22,221 bases of DNA, from assembly GCA_038117205.1 (NCBI GenBank), contig JAYOFL010000056.1, forward strand, positions 1 to 22,221. Direction: 5' to 3'. Origin of the DNA: JAQBZY01 sp038117205. GTDB lineage: Bacteria > Pseudomonadota > Alphaproteobacteria > Rhodospirillales > Casp-alpha2. The notes below the pieces were generated by a model. That model saw nothing but the letters and a program-made list of their open reading frames with translations. It searched no databases and had not been told where the DNA came from. Both the position numbers and the translations under genes were made by a program. Below are positions 15,341 through 22,174 of the stretch, piece by piece. Position 1 is the first letter of the stretch. Each line of letters begins with the position of its first letter.

Positions 15341-16402
15341 TCAGGTTCCTCTGGTTATGACGACGCCAGACGACACGCGCTCGGTGATGATGCGGTTCTC
15401 GCGTCGGACCTTGTCGAGGCGGTATTCCGACATATCGCGCATCAGCCACGGGTTCGCGGAGACCCATTCGGAACTGAGCGCCACCGGCCGCTCCCCGAGA
15501 TCGACGGTGAACCGCAGCTTGACGTAGCCCTCGTTGTTGTTGGCGTCTTCGATGAAGTTGTCGCCGACGAGCCCGGCTTCCAATTGCAGGTTCTGGTGCA
15601 GGTCCATCTCGACGCCGACCTCCCAGCCCTTGATGTCCTCGGAACTGAAGCTGGTCTGCCACCAGTAGCGGCGGCCGTGCACCCGCGCCCAGGGCACGAA
15701 AGGCACTTGCATGGCGAGGCGGATGTCGTGCCCGTCGAGCACCTCTTCGAACGAGCCGGCGTTATCGACCGTATGACGGCCGCTGCCGCGCATGTAGTAG
15801 TTGGTCCCGAAATCGAGACCGGCCCACTTCGCCTCGGCGCCGACGCTGGCGCGCTGGTGATGATATTCCCACCCATAGTCGAAGAAGCCGTTGACGCCGA
15901 CCAGCACCGTATTGTCGAACAGCAATCGCCGATAGCCGAGCCCGACGTTGGTCACGTCGCGGTCGACGCCCAGATAGCGGTATCGCTGCTGGCTCACCTG
16001 CGCGAACACCGTGTTCTGTAGGTCTTCGCTCTCGAACAACGGAATAACGCCGAGCACCGACCAGCGCGGGACGTTGTTCTCGTTGGCGCCGACTTCGAAC
16101 TCGACGTTCTTGAGCCACTCCGGCGCGTCCTTGCCGAGCGACGGCAGCCAGTGCTTCGCGGCGCTCTCGCCAAGCGCCAGGGTGGCCGCCAGAGTGCGGC
16201 CCTCGGCGGCGTCGCGGGCGGCCGTGAAGATATCCTGTCCGAAACTGTAGATGGTCTCGTCGGCTTTCGCCGGTCCGGGTGCCGTCGGCAGCTTCGCCGT
16301 TCCCGACATGGATAGCGGCCCGTCGGCCACCGCATGCGTTCCCGCCGCCGCCAGCACGCCAGCAACCACGACAACCGAAGCCGTCTTCGTAAAATCCCGC
16401 AC
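15341..16402 (-). CDS. Inverse autotransporter beta-domain protein without passenger
   Basis: A 353-residue predicted outer-membrane protein. The signal peptide is residues 1-26 with cleavage at AVA|D. A short linker and helical region (about 45-95) leads into a barrel (about 95-320) with marks of the intimin/invasin beta domain: WSVLGVIPLFESEDLQNTVFAQ, NVGLGYRRL, VLVGVNGFFDYGWEYHHQRASVGAE and NYYMRGSG. The end, RRENRIITERVSSGVVITRGT, resembles the linker that in intimin threads the barrel and leads to Ig-like passenger domains, but here the protein stops. There is therefore no adhesin passenger. The start is GTG at 16402 with GGAGAGG upstream. It is first in a two-gene unit with the secreted protein and divergent from the LuxR-type regulator. 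Confidence 0.82.
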   Translation of the reverse strand: MRDFTKTASVVVVAGVLAAAGTHAVADGPLSMSGTAKLPTAPGPAKADETIYSFGQDIFTAARDAAEGRTLAATLALGESAAKHWLPSLGKDAPEWLKNVEFEVGANENNVPRWSVLGVIPLFESEDLQNTVFAQVSQQRYRYLGVDRDVTNVGLGYRRLLFDNTVLVGVNGFFDYGWEYHHQRASVGAEAKWAGLDFGTNYYMRGSGRHTVDNAGSFEEVLDGHDIRLAMQVPFVPWARVHGRRYWWQTSFSSEDIKGWEVGVEMDLHQNLQLEAGLVGDNFIEDANNNEGYVKLRFTVDLGERPVALSSEWVSANPWLMRDMSEYRLDKVRRENRIITERVSSGVVITRGT

Positions 16403-16534
16403 GCGCCTCTCCGTCTTCCCCGCTTTTATCGACGGCGCCTATGGTCGCACCGCGTTTTCCTTTGCCGGTTAGAATCGCCAATCGTGGACGAATCTCGCAA
16501 CCTGGAAAAACTACGGGGTGCGTGACGAGTCGGG

Positions 16535-16563
16535 TTGACCCCAAAATTCACTGTGGTCTTATG
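16535..16563 (+). promoter_or_regulatory. Weak promoter candidate of the luxR-type gene
   Basis: TTGACC (16535-16540), a 17-base spacer and a poor -10, CTTATG (16558-16563). The -35 overlaps a short palindrome GGGT-TG-ACCC (16532-16541) that might be a regulator site. No convincing lux box of about 20 bases was found in the 203-base divergent gap 16403-16605. Confidence 0.25.
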
Positions 16564-16593
16564 GAACTGTTGCTACATGTTGGGGGCAAAAAC

Positions 16594-16597
16594 GGAG
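16594..16597 (+). promoter_or_regulatory. Ribosome binding site deciding the luxR-type start
   Basis: GGAG lies 8 bases before the GTG at 16606. The in-frame ATG at 16561 has no such site, and the conserved N-terminus fits the GTG start. Confidence 0.5.
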
Positions 16598-16605
16598 CCA
16601 TATCC

Positions 16606-17340
16606 GTGTCGATCGATGTTTTTTCGTACATCGAAAAACTGCGCGGTGCGGAGACGCCGGAGGAGAAGTTCGAGGTTTTTGCCAACGCCGTCGCGGAGAT
16701 GGGGTTCGAACAGGCGCTCTACGGATACAGCGTGGTGAGCGAAGACCCGGAAATCTCCAACAACGCGGCGATCTTCAGCAACTTCAACGCCGACTTCCTG
16801 ACCACCTACGAGGACGAAAGCCTCGCCGACCACGACATCAGCGTTCGACATTGCACGGTGTCCGATCTGCCGGCGCCGTGGTTCGACCCGCGTATTCTCG
16901 AAGGCCTGGACGAAGACGAACTGAAGGTCGAGCAGGTGGCCATGGACTTCGGCTTCCGCGCCGGCATCACCATCCCGACACGCGAGGGCACGGCCGGGCT
17001 TTTCGGCGGCGTCAGCGTCGCCACCCGCGACCAGTCGGAGAAGGAATTCAAGAAGGCCGTGCAGTCATACGCGCCGCAGCTACAGTTGATGGCGCTCTGC
17101 CTTCACGCCGACGTGCAGCGAAAGCTCAATCCGCTGCCGGACTCGCTCCTGACGCCGCGCGAGAAGGAAGTGCTGATATGGGCGGCGCTCGGCCTGAGTT
17201 CGAAGCAGACGGCGCGCAAGCTCGGCATCGCGTTCCGTACCGTCGAATGGCACCTGGAAAGCGCACGCGTGAAGTTGTCGGCGAACAACAAGGTGCACGC
17301 GGTCTCGAAGGCCGTCGCGCACGGCATTATTCCGTTCTAG
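16606..17340 (+). CDS. LuxR-family transcriptional regulator with autoinducer-binding domain
   Basis: A 244-residue regulator of standard LuxR/TraR size. The ligand domain (about 10-165) keeps four of the six residues invariant in acyl-homoserine-lactone receptors: Y68, D77, W92 and G120, in TraR-like spacing (Y61, D70, W85, G113). W57 is replaced by F64 and P71 by I78. The C-terminal helix-turn-helix (about 181-242, LTPREKEVL...TVEWHL) is intact. It probably binds DNA as a dimer; whether it binds an acyl-homoserine lactone or another molecule is open. No luxI-type synthase lies in the window. It is divergent from the inverse-autotransporter operon, which it may control (inference from position). 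Confidence 0.9.
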   Translation: MSIDVFSYIEKLRGAETPEEKFEVFANAVAEMGFEQALYGYSVVSEDPEISNNAAIFSNFNADFLTTYEDESLADHDISVRHCTVSDLPAPWFDPRILEGLDEDELKVEQVAMDFGFRAGITIPTREGTAGLFGGVSVATRDQSEKEFKKAVQSYAPQLQLMALCLHADVQRKLNPLPDSLLTPREKEVLIWAALGLSSKQTARKLGIAFRTVEWHLESARVKLSANNKVHAVSKAVAHGIIPF

Positions 17341-17365
17341 GAAGTAGATAAGGGCGCCCTGGCTA

Positions 17366-18238
17366 TCAGCCGGGTAGACCCAACTGCCGGCGCGCGTCCG
17401 CCACGCTGGCGACGGTGCCGCCCAACTGGTCGACGATCTTCGCGGCCTTCTCAACGAGGGCCGCGTTCGACGGCGCGAGCACGCCCTTTTCCAGCCAGAT
17501 GTTGTCCTCGAGCCCGACCCGCGCGTTGCCGCCGAGCAGCACGGCGCCCGCCACCATCGGAAACTGCTCGCGGGAAATGCCGAAGGCCGACCAGACGGCG
17601 CCTTCCGGCAACATGTCGCGCATCATCATCATGCTCTCGACCGTGGCCGGCGCGCCGTAGCTGATGCCGAGGCAAAGCTGGAAGTAGGGCGGCGCGGCGA
17701 TCAGCCCGTCCGCGATCATCTTCTTGGCGAGCACGATGTGGCCGGTGTCGAAGACTTCCAACTCCGGCTTGGCGCCCGCCGCCTTGATGCGCTCCGCCAT
17801 GATGGCGAGGTGCGTCGGATGGTTCAGGAAGACGTGCTGGTTGAAGTTCATCGTGGCGACGTCGAGGGAGCAGACTTCCGGCTTCATCTCCTCGATGTGT
17901 TGGACGCGCTTTTCCGGCTTCACCATGGTGCTGTCGTCGGACGCCCGGCCCGGATCGTCGGCGGACGGCACGTAGCGCGCACCCGGCCCGGTCGTCAGGT
18001 TGATGATGACGTCCGTGCCGTCGTCGCGGATGCGTTCCGTCACCTCGCGATAGAGGGCGGGGTCCATGCTCGGTGTCGTCGTTTCCGGGTCGCGCACGTG
18101 GATGTGCACGATGGCGGCGCCGGCCTTGGCGGCGTCGATGGCGGAGGCCGCGATCTCTTTCGGGGTGACGGGGACGGCGGGGTTCTTGCCGGGCGTCGGC
18201 GCGGAGCCGGTGACGGCGCAGGAAATGATGGTGGGCAT
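17366..18238 (-). CDS. BKACE family beta-keto acid cleavage enzyme (DUF849)
   Basis: A 290-residue TIM-barrel enzyme of normal family length. Zinc ligands are visible as H45 and H47 in VHIHVRD and E244 in VGLEDN, matching the H-x-H and Glu of 3-keto-5-aminohexanoate cleavage enzyme (Kce). The family condenses a beta-keto acid with acetyl-CoA, giving acetoacetate and a new CoA ester. The substrate differs between subgroups and cannot be assigned here; lysine fermentation is unlikely without its other genes. The ATG at 18238 lies 5 bases after the stop of the upstream crotonase-like gene, so they are co-transcribed; its own ribosome site is weak, suggesting coupling. It converges on the luxR-type gene, with a short palindrome AGGGCGCCCT (17351-17360) between. 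Confidence 0.92.
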   Translation of the reverse strand: MPTIISCAVTGSAPTPGKNPAVPVTPKEIAASAIDAAKAGAAIVHIHVRDPETTTPSMDPALYREVTERIRDDGTDVIINLTTGPGARYVPSADDPGRASDDSTMVKPEKRVQHIEEMKPEVCSLDVATMNFNQHVFLNHPTHLAIMAERIKAAGAKPELEVFDTGHIVLAKKMIADGLIAAPPYFQLCLGISYGAPATVESMMMMRDMLPEGAVWSAFGISREQFPMVAGAVLLGGNARVGLEDNIWLEKGVLAPSNAALVEKAAKIVDQLGGTVASVADARRQLGLPG

Positions 18239-18243
18239 AAGGA

Positions 18244-19041
18244 TTATCTATCCGACCAGTTGGGCATGGGTTTCTTGGCGATGAAGGCGTCGATGGCGGC
18301 GCGGGTCTCTTCCGACTGCATGTTGCGCGTGATCGCCTTGGCGGCGCGGGCGTAGGCCGACTGCATGCCGTCCTCGATCTGCGTGTAGAAGAGGCTCTTG
18401 CCGAGCGCCACGGCGCCCGGACTCTTGGACGCGATCTTGCCCGCCAGCTCGTCGACGGCGGCGTCCAGTTCGGCGGCCGGCACGGCGCGGTTGATGAGGC
18501 CCCATTCGGCGGCCTGGCGGGCCGGGATCATGTCGCCCGTAATCAGCAGCTCCATGGCGTGCTTGCGCGACAGGTTCCGCGTCACCGGCACGGCCGGCGT
18601 CGAGCAGTAGAGGCCGACGTTGATGCCGGACGTGCCGAACTTGGCGTCCTCGGCGGCGATGGCGAGGTCGCACTGCGCCACCAACTGGCAGCCGGCGGCG
18701 GCGGCGACGCCCTGCACCTTGGCGATCACCGGCTGCGGCAGCTTCGAAATGCCGATCATGACCTCGCCGCAGAGTTCGAACAGATCCCGCATGGCGTTCT
18801 CGCCGGGATCGGCCTGCATTTCCCGGAGATCGTGACCGACGCAGAACGCCTTGCCGGCGCCGGTCAGCACGACGGCGCGGATGGAACGGTCGGTCGCCAC
18901 GTCTTCCAGCACGGCGCGGAGCGCCTTCAGCATCGGCGTGGAGAGGGTGTTGTACTTCTCCGGGCGGTTCAGGGTCAGAGTCGCGACCTTGTCCTTGTCG
19001 CTCCGGAGCACGAGGGGGTCGTTGTTCGGCGTTTCGCTCAT
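18244..19041 (-). CDS. ECHDC3-like enoyl-CoA hydratase family protein lacking both catalytic glutamates
   Basis: A 265-residue crotonase-fold protein. Aligned with classical hydratases, the segment GVAAAAGCQLVAQCD (111-125) has Q119 where the first catalytic Glu belongs, and FGTSGINVGLYCSTP (135-149) has G139 where the second belongs. This AAGCQL...NVG(L)xCSTP pattern is that of the ECHDC3 group, so it is a family trait rather than damage; hydratase activity is doubtful. The CoA-binding oxyanion segments are kept. The ATG at 19041 is chosen for GGGAG upstream and the conserved start; the frame runs on to 19128 without conserved content. It leads the two-gene unit with the BKACE enzyme and is divergent from a thioesterase, suggesting acyl-CoA metabolism. 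Confidence 0.9.
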   Translation of the reverse strand: MSETPNNDPLVLRSDKDKVATLTLNRPEKYNTLSTPMLKALRAVLEDVATDRSIRAVVLTGAGKAFCVGHDLREMQADPGENAMRDLFELCGEVMIGISKLPQPVIAKVQGVAAAAGCQLVAQCDLAIAAEDAKFGTSGINVGLYCSTPAVPVTRNLSRKHAMELLITGDMIPARQAAEWGLINRAVPAAELDAAVDELAGKIASKSPGAVALGKSLFYTQIEDGMQSAYARAAKAITRNMQSEETRAAIDAFIAKKPMPNWSDR

Positions 19042-19132
19042 GATGTTTTCTCCCGCGCGGATTCTTGTCAGCCGCCGCGGCGATGACAAGCGGTCAATTG
19101 TCCTTTGCCGCCGCGTGCCGCCCCGCATTGTT

Positions 19133-19160
19133 GACGTTAACGTAAACGTTACCTAACGTC
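19133..19160. promoter_or_regulatory. Nested ACGT-rich palindromic operator in a divergent promoter
   Basis: An outer inverted repeat GACGTTA (19133-19139) / TAACGTC (19154-19160) encloses an inner perfect palindrome TAACGT-AA-ACGTTA (19138-19151). ACGT occurs four times, at 19134, 19140, 19146 and 19156. A -35-like TTGACG (19131-19136) overlaps the left arm and a weak -10, TAACGT, the right arm (17-base spacer). The layout, with dyads in the promoter spacer and ACGT cores, recalls operators of MerR-type regulators of acyl-CoA and branched-chain amino acid catabolism (LiuR-like); the regulator is not in the window. Confidence 0.6.
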
Positions 19161-19196
19161 GGTGTCCATCGTATACAGCCATTCGAGGACGCCCCC

Positions 19197-19613
19197 ATGT
19201 CGCTGATCACCGTCGAGCAGTTCAACCAGATCGTCGAGGAGGAACTGCCCTGGGCGCACGACCTCGGCGTCAAGGCGACGATGATGAAGAAGGGCAGGGC
19301 GACGCTCACCATTCCCTTCGACGAGAAGATGCTGCGTCCGGGCGGCACCATGTCCGGCCCGACCATGATGATGCTGGCGGACGCCTGCATGTACGCCGTC
19401 GTGCTGTCGGAAATCGGGCCGGTGAAGCTGGCCGTCACCACCAGCCTCAACATCAATTTCCTCAGGAAGCCCGGCCCGGCGGATCTGCTGGCCGAGGGCA
19501 GCACCCTGAAACTCGGCAAGCGCTTGGCCGTCATGCAGGTCGATCTGCATTCCAAGGGTACGGAAGAGCTGGTCGCGCACGCCACGGGCACCTATTCCAT
19601 CCCACCGCGGTAG
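19197..19613 (+). CDS. PaaI-type hotdog thioesterase
   Basis: A 138-residue single hotdog-fold protein. The central motif RPGGTMSGPTMMMLADACMYAVV (about 42-64) is the helix-containing active-site segment of the PaaI/YbgC-like thioesterases, with D57 as the likely catalytic acid. The later TTSLNINFLRKPG stretch (about 81-93) is the conserved strand. It would hydrolyse an acyl-CoA in the cytoplasm; which one is unknown. The ATG at 19197 follows GAGGA. It is divergent from the ECHDC3-like/BKACE unit across 155 bases, with a palindromic operator between, so the three genes may be controlled together. The 19614-19942 gap downstream holds repeats and the rplM promoter. Confidence 0.88.
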   Translation: MSLITVEQFNQIVEEELPWAHDLGVKATMMKKGRATLTIPFDEKMLRPGGTMSGPTMMMLADACMYAVVLSEIGPVKLAVTTSLNINFLRKPGPADLLAEGSTLKLGKRLAVMQVDLHSKGTEELVAHATGTYSIPPR

Positions 19614-19688
19614 GGGGGGGCGGAAAGCCACGGAGGCCCCGAGGCACAGAGGAAGAGTTTTTGCGCCGCTACACGGAAAAACGACGTT

Positions 19689-19716
19689 CGTCACCCCGGG
19701 CTTGTCCCGGGGTCCA
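19689..19716. repeat. Dispersed palindromic repeat, family A, copy 5
   Basis: It reads CGTCACCCCGGG, then CTTGT, then CCCGGGGTCCA. The orientation is as in copies 2 and 3. It is in the gap between the thioesterase gene and rplM. Confidence 0.75.
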
Positions 19717-19727
19717 CTCTTCGGACA

Positions 19728-19769
19728 GTGGATTCCGGGACTTCGCTTCGCTCAGCCCGGAATGACGAG
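19728..19769. repeat. Dispersed palindromic repeat, family A, copy 6 (longer variant)
   Basis: It begins GTGGATTCCGGGACTTCG and ends CAGCCCGGAATGACGAG, inverted relative to copy 5 only 11 bases away. Its central loop is longer and carries CTTCGCTTCGCT, and the stem has drifted (ATTCCGGG/CCCGGAAT), so it is a diverged subtype. Confidence 0.7.
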
Positions 19770-19810
19770 GGAGAATAGTGACAAGGCATATATCCCGTTA
19801 AATACGGTAA

Positions 19811-19816
19811 TATAAT
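19811..19816 (+). promoter_or_regulatory. Isolated perfect -10-like hexamer upstream of rplM
   Basis: TATAAT occurs in an AT-rich stretch (19785-19850) but has no -35 at a proper distance. It may belong to an upstream A/T element or a second, weaker start. Confidence 0.2.
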
Positions 19817-19856
19817 ACCTCACTCGTAACTTTCGGAATTATTACGCTTTTTCCGG

Positions 19857-19886
19857 TTGACTTCGGAAAGTCCAGACGCCTATATG
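19857..19886 (+). promoter_or_regulatory. Promoter of the rplM-rpsI operon
   Basis: TTGACT (19857-19862), an 18-base spacer and TATATG (19881-19886) precede rplM by about 57 bases. The AT-rich block just upstream could serve as an UP element, as expected for a ribosomal protein operon. Confidence 0.65.
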
Positions 19887-19894
19887 CGCCCGCT

Positions 19895-19910
19895 CGCGCC
19901 AACCGGCGCG
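19895..19910 (+). promoter_or_regulatory. Leader hairpin of rplM
   Basis: CGCGCC-AACC-GGCGCG forms a 6-bp GC stem with a 4-base loop inside the ~50-base leader, soon after the predicted transcript start. It may be a structure for L13 autoregulation or a 5' stabiliser; it has no adjacent T-run typical of an attenuator. Confidence 0.35.
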
Positions 19911-19942
19911 GTCGAGTTTCTTATTGGTAAGCGGATAAAGAC

Positions 19943-20407
19943 ATGACAACCATCTCCGCCAAGGAAGCCGAGATCGAGCGCAAGTGGTACGTCGTCGACG
20001 CGGACGGCCTCGTCCTCGGCCGGCTCGCCACGGTGCTCGCCATGCGTCTTCGCGGCAAGCACAAGGCCCTCTTCACGCCGCACGTCGATTGCGGCGACAA
20101 CATCATCGTCATCAATGCCGAGAAGGTTCGCCTGACCGGCCGCAAGATGCAGCAGAAGCGGTATTACCGCCACACGGGGCATCCGGGCGGCATCAAGGAC
20201 ACCTCGCCGGAGAAGGTGCTGTCGGGCAAGTTCCCGGGCCGCGTCATCGAGAAGGCCGTGGAGCGGATGATCACCCGTTCGCCGCTCGGCCGTCAGCAGA
20301 TGCGCAAGCTGCACATCTACGCCGGGCCGGAACATCCGCACGCCGCGCAGCAGCCGGAAGTGCTGGACGTCGCCGCCATGAACCCGAAGAACAAGAGGAG
20401 CGCCTGA
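19943..20407 (+). CDS. rplM: 50S ribosomal protein L13 (uL13)
   Basis: A 154-residue uL13 with the family's motifs in order: KWYVVDADGLVLGRLAT (about 14-30), LRGKHKALFTPHVDCGD (36-52), INAEKVRLTGRK (57-68), YYRHTGHPGG (73-82), ERMITRSPLGR (106-116) and LHIYAGPEHPH near 122-132. It is an early assembly protein of the large subunit. The start at 19943 matches the usual alphaproteobacterial N-terminus. rpsI follows after 3 bases, the conserved rplM-rpsI order, under one promoter and one terminator. Confidence 0.98.
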   Translation: MTTISAKEAEIERKWYVVDADGLVLGRLATVLAMRLRGKHKALFTPHVDCGDNIIVINAEKVRLTGRKMQQKRYYRHTGHPGGIKDTSPEKVLSGKFPGRVIEKAVERMITRSPLGRQQMRKLHIYAGPEHPHAAQQPEVLDVAAMNPKNKRSA

Positions 20408-20410
20408 TCC

Positions 20411-20902
20411 ATGGCCGAGGAAACCAAGACCCTGGCGGATCTGAAGGACATCGTGGACCCGCGCCTGGCGACCGGCGGTGAGCGCCGCGCGCCGACGGAG
20501 CCGCAGATCGACGAGCACGGCCGCGCCTACGCGACCGGCCGCCGTAAGGACGCCATCGCCCGCGTCTGGATCAAGCCGGGCAAGGGTGCGATCACCGTCA
20601 ACGGCCGCAACGTCGAGGTCTATTTCGCCCGTCCGGTGCTGCAGATGCTGATCCAGCAGCCGTTCGACGTCTCCGACCGTTCCGGTCAGTACGACGTCTT
20701 CGTGACGGTGACCGGCGGCGGGCTCTCGGGCCAGGCCGGCGCGGTGCGGCACGGCATCTCGCGCGCGCTGTCTCTGTACGAGCCGGCCCTCCGCGGCGCC
20801 CTCAAGCGCCAAGGCTTCCTGACCCGCGACTCGCGTACCGTCGAGCGTAAGAAGTATGGCCGCCGCAAGGCCCGCCGGAGCTTCCAGTTCTCGAAGCGTT
20901 AG
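20411..20902 (+). CDS. rpsI: 30S ribosomal protein S9 (uS9)
   Basis: A 163-residue uS9 with an extra ~35-residue acidic/polar N-terminal extension, as often in alphaproteobacteria. The core begins GRAYATGRRKDAIARVWIKPG (about 37-57), continues with the GQYDVFVTVTGGGLSGQAGAVRHGISRAL region, and ends in the invariant SKR tail that reaches the P-site tRNA. The ATG at 20411 lies three bases after the rplM stop (TGATCC), so the genes are coupled. A strong terminator follows. Confidence 0.98.
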   Translation: MAEETKTLADLKDIVDPRLATGGERRAPTEPQIDEHGRAYATGRRKDAIARVWIKPGKGAITVNGRNVEVYFARPVLQMLIQQPFDVSDRSGQYDVFVTVTGGGLSGQAGAVRHGISRALSLYEPALRGALKRQGFLTRDSRTVERKKYGRRKARRSFQFSKR

Positions 20903-20932
20903 CACGGAACGAGGTATTTCCTCAACAATTTC

Positions 20933-20964
20933 AACGGCTTGCTGGAAACAGCAAGCCGTTTTTC
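20933..20964 (+). terminator. Rho-independent terminator of rplM-rpsI
   Basis: A perfect 11-bp stem AACGGCTTGCT (20933-20943) / AGCAAGCCGTT (20950-20960) with loop GGAAAC is followed by a T-run (20959-20963). It lies 30 bases after the rpsI stop. Confidence 0.93.
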
Positions 20965-20998
20965 GTTGTAGCAGTTTCGCAGCAGCGCCGCAGTTCTA

Positions 20999-21027
20999 TT
21001 GACGTTACGAGTTAGCGAAATTAGCAT
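20999..21027 (+). promoter_or_regulatory. Candidate promoter of the integrase gene
   Basis: TTGACG (20999-21004), a 17-base spacer and TAGCAT (21022-21027). It explains the TTG at 20999 as part of a -35 rather than a start codon. Confidence 0.45.
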
Positions 21028-21051
21028 ATCTGTAGCGTTTACGGTTGCTGC

Positions 21052-21056
21052 AGAGG
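21052..21056 (+). promoter_or_regulatory. Ribosome binding site supporting the integrase TTG start
   Basis: AGAGG sits 5 bases before TTG at 21062; no other candidate start nearby has a comparable site. Confidence 0.4.
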
Positions 21057-21061
21057 TTGGT

Positions 21062-22174
21062 TTGGCATTCTACGAAAACAAAGTAGAGCATTACGGCGGA
21101 GCATTAGTGCTGTTTCAGCGCAATCTCTCTGTCGCCGTACCCAACGCCAAACAGCACCGTAAGCCAACATGGTACATGCGCTTAAAGATAGGTGGGCGCA
21201 AAGGTTACATCACACGTAGTACAAAGCTTACCGTTTACGAAGATGCTTACGACTACGCAAAGAGCGAACTGTTACGCCTACAGCATGCGTCGAAGTTAGG
21301 GCATACGTTAGACGACTACACGTTCGATAAGCATTGGGCTGATTGGTTTGAGCGCAACGTAAAGAACGGTACATGGACGGAGAGTAGGCAGTACTGGCAC
21401 GAAAAGTACGCCGCTCGTTACTTCAAACCCTACTTCACTGACAAAGACGGCAACAGCATGCGGCTTAACGAAGTTACGCCGACATATGCTGCCGCTTATT
21501 GGGATTGGCGCATAGCGTATTGGAGCAGTGACGAAGGGCAAAGGCTACAAAGCTACAATCCTAAACGGCGTGGTGCGAAGACACGCACAACACACAATGC
21601 AAAGAAAGCACCAGCCGTTAAGACGCTATTGATGGAACAAAGCGCGTTAAACCAAATCTTCTACGACGCATTTCAGCGTGGACGTATGCAACAGGTGTTT
21701 AAGATGAAAGCACCGACAAAGAGTAAAATGCCAACGCGCCGAGCTGGCTTTGATGCTGACGAATACGCAACGCTTACACGCTATCTACGTAGCTATAGAG
21801 ACTGCGTTGGCGCATTCGCTGATAAACGCTTAAACGCATGGCACAAGCTGCAACGGCAGCAGATGTACTATTTCGTTCTGTTCCTTGCTAACAGCGGCTT
21901 ACGAGTAGGTGAAGCGCGTGAAATGATATGGGCTGACATTACCTTCGACGTAGACATTGAAGATACTGATAGCCGTATTGCAGAAGTGCGTGTCAGTAAG
22001 GAAATGAAGAAGGGACAGGCGCGATACGTTCAAACGCAGCCAAGTGCGAACGAAACACTCAAACGCTGGCGCGAAATATCTCCGCACAATAAGACAAATG
22101 ATTTGGTTTGGTTTGGACAGATTGACGCTGAAACACGCACGCCGAAGAAGTTCGTCGACTTGAACATGACCTGA
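21062..22174 (+). pseudogene. Tyrosine recombinase/phage-type integrase, C-terminally truncated
   Basis: The 370-codon reading frame has the N-terminal arm/core-binding region (about 1-190, with MRLKIGGRKGYITRSTK and WADWFERNVKNGTW) and the start of the catalytic domain. The first catalytic arginine is R281 in NSGLRVGEA, followed by the beta-strand region to KKFVDLN. The frame then ends at MT-stop. The HxxR motif, the later His/Trp and the nucleophilic Tyr, about 80-100 residues more, are missing, so it should be inactive. Base composition and codon use (many aaa, aac, tta, gca) are clearly more AT-rich than every other gene here, which signals transfer. I favour TTG at 21062 (AGAGG upstream); an earlier TTG at 20999 probably belongs to the -35. 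It marks the edge of an island beside rpsI. Confidence 0.75.

Noticed and set aside
16403..16605. Canonical lux box in the divergent gap
   Set aside because: Only short palindromes were found (such as GGGT-TG-ACCC); none resembles an ~20-base lux box.
20999..21061. Integrase start at TTG 20999
   Set aside because: The TTGACG there fits a -35 with TAGCAT 17 bases on, and no ribosome site precedes it.
20900..21061. tRNA gene or clear att site beside the integrase
   Set aside because: No cloverleaf or tRNA-end match was found, and no direct repeat partner can be seen within the window.
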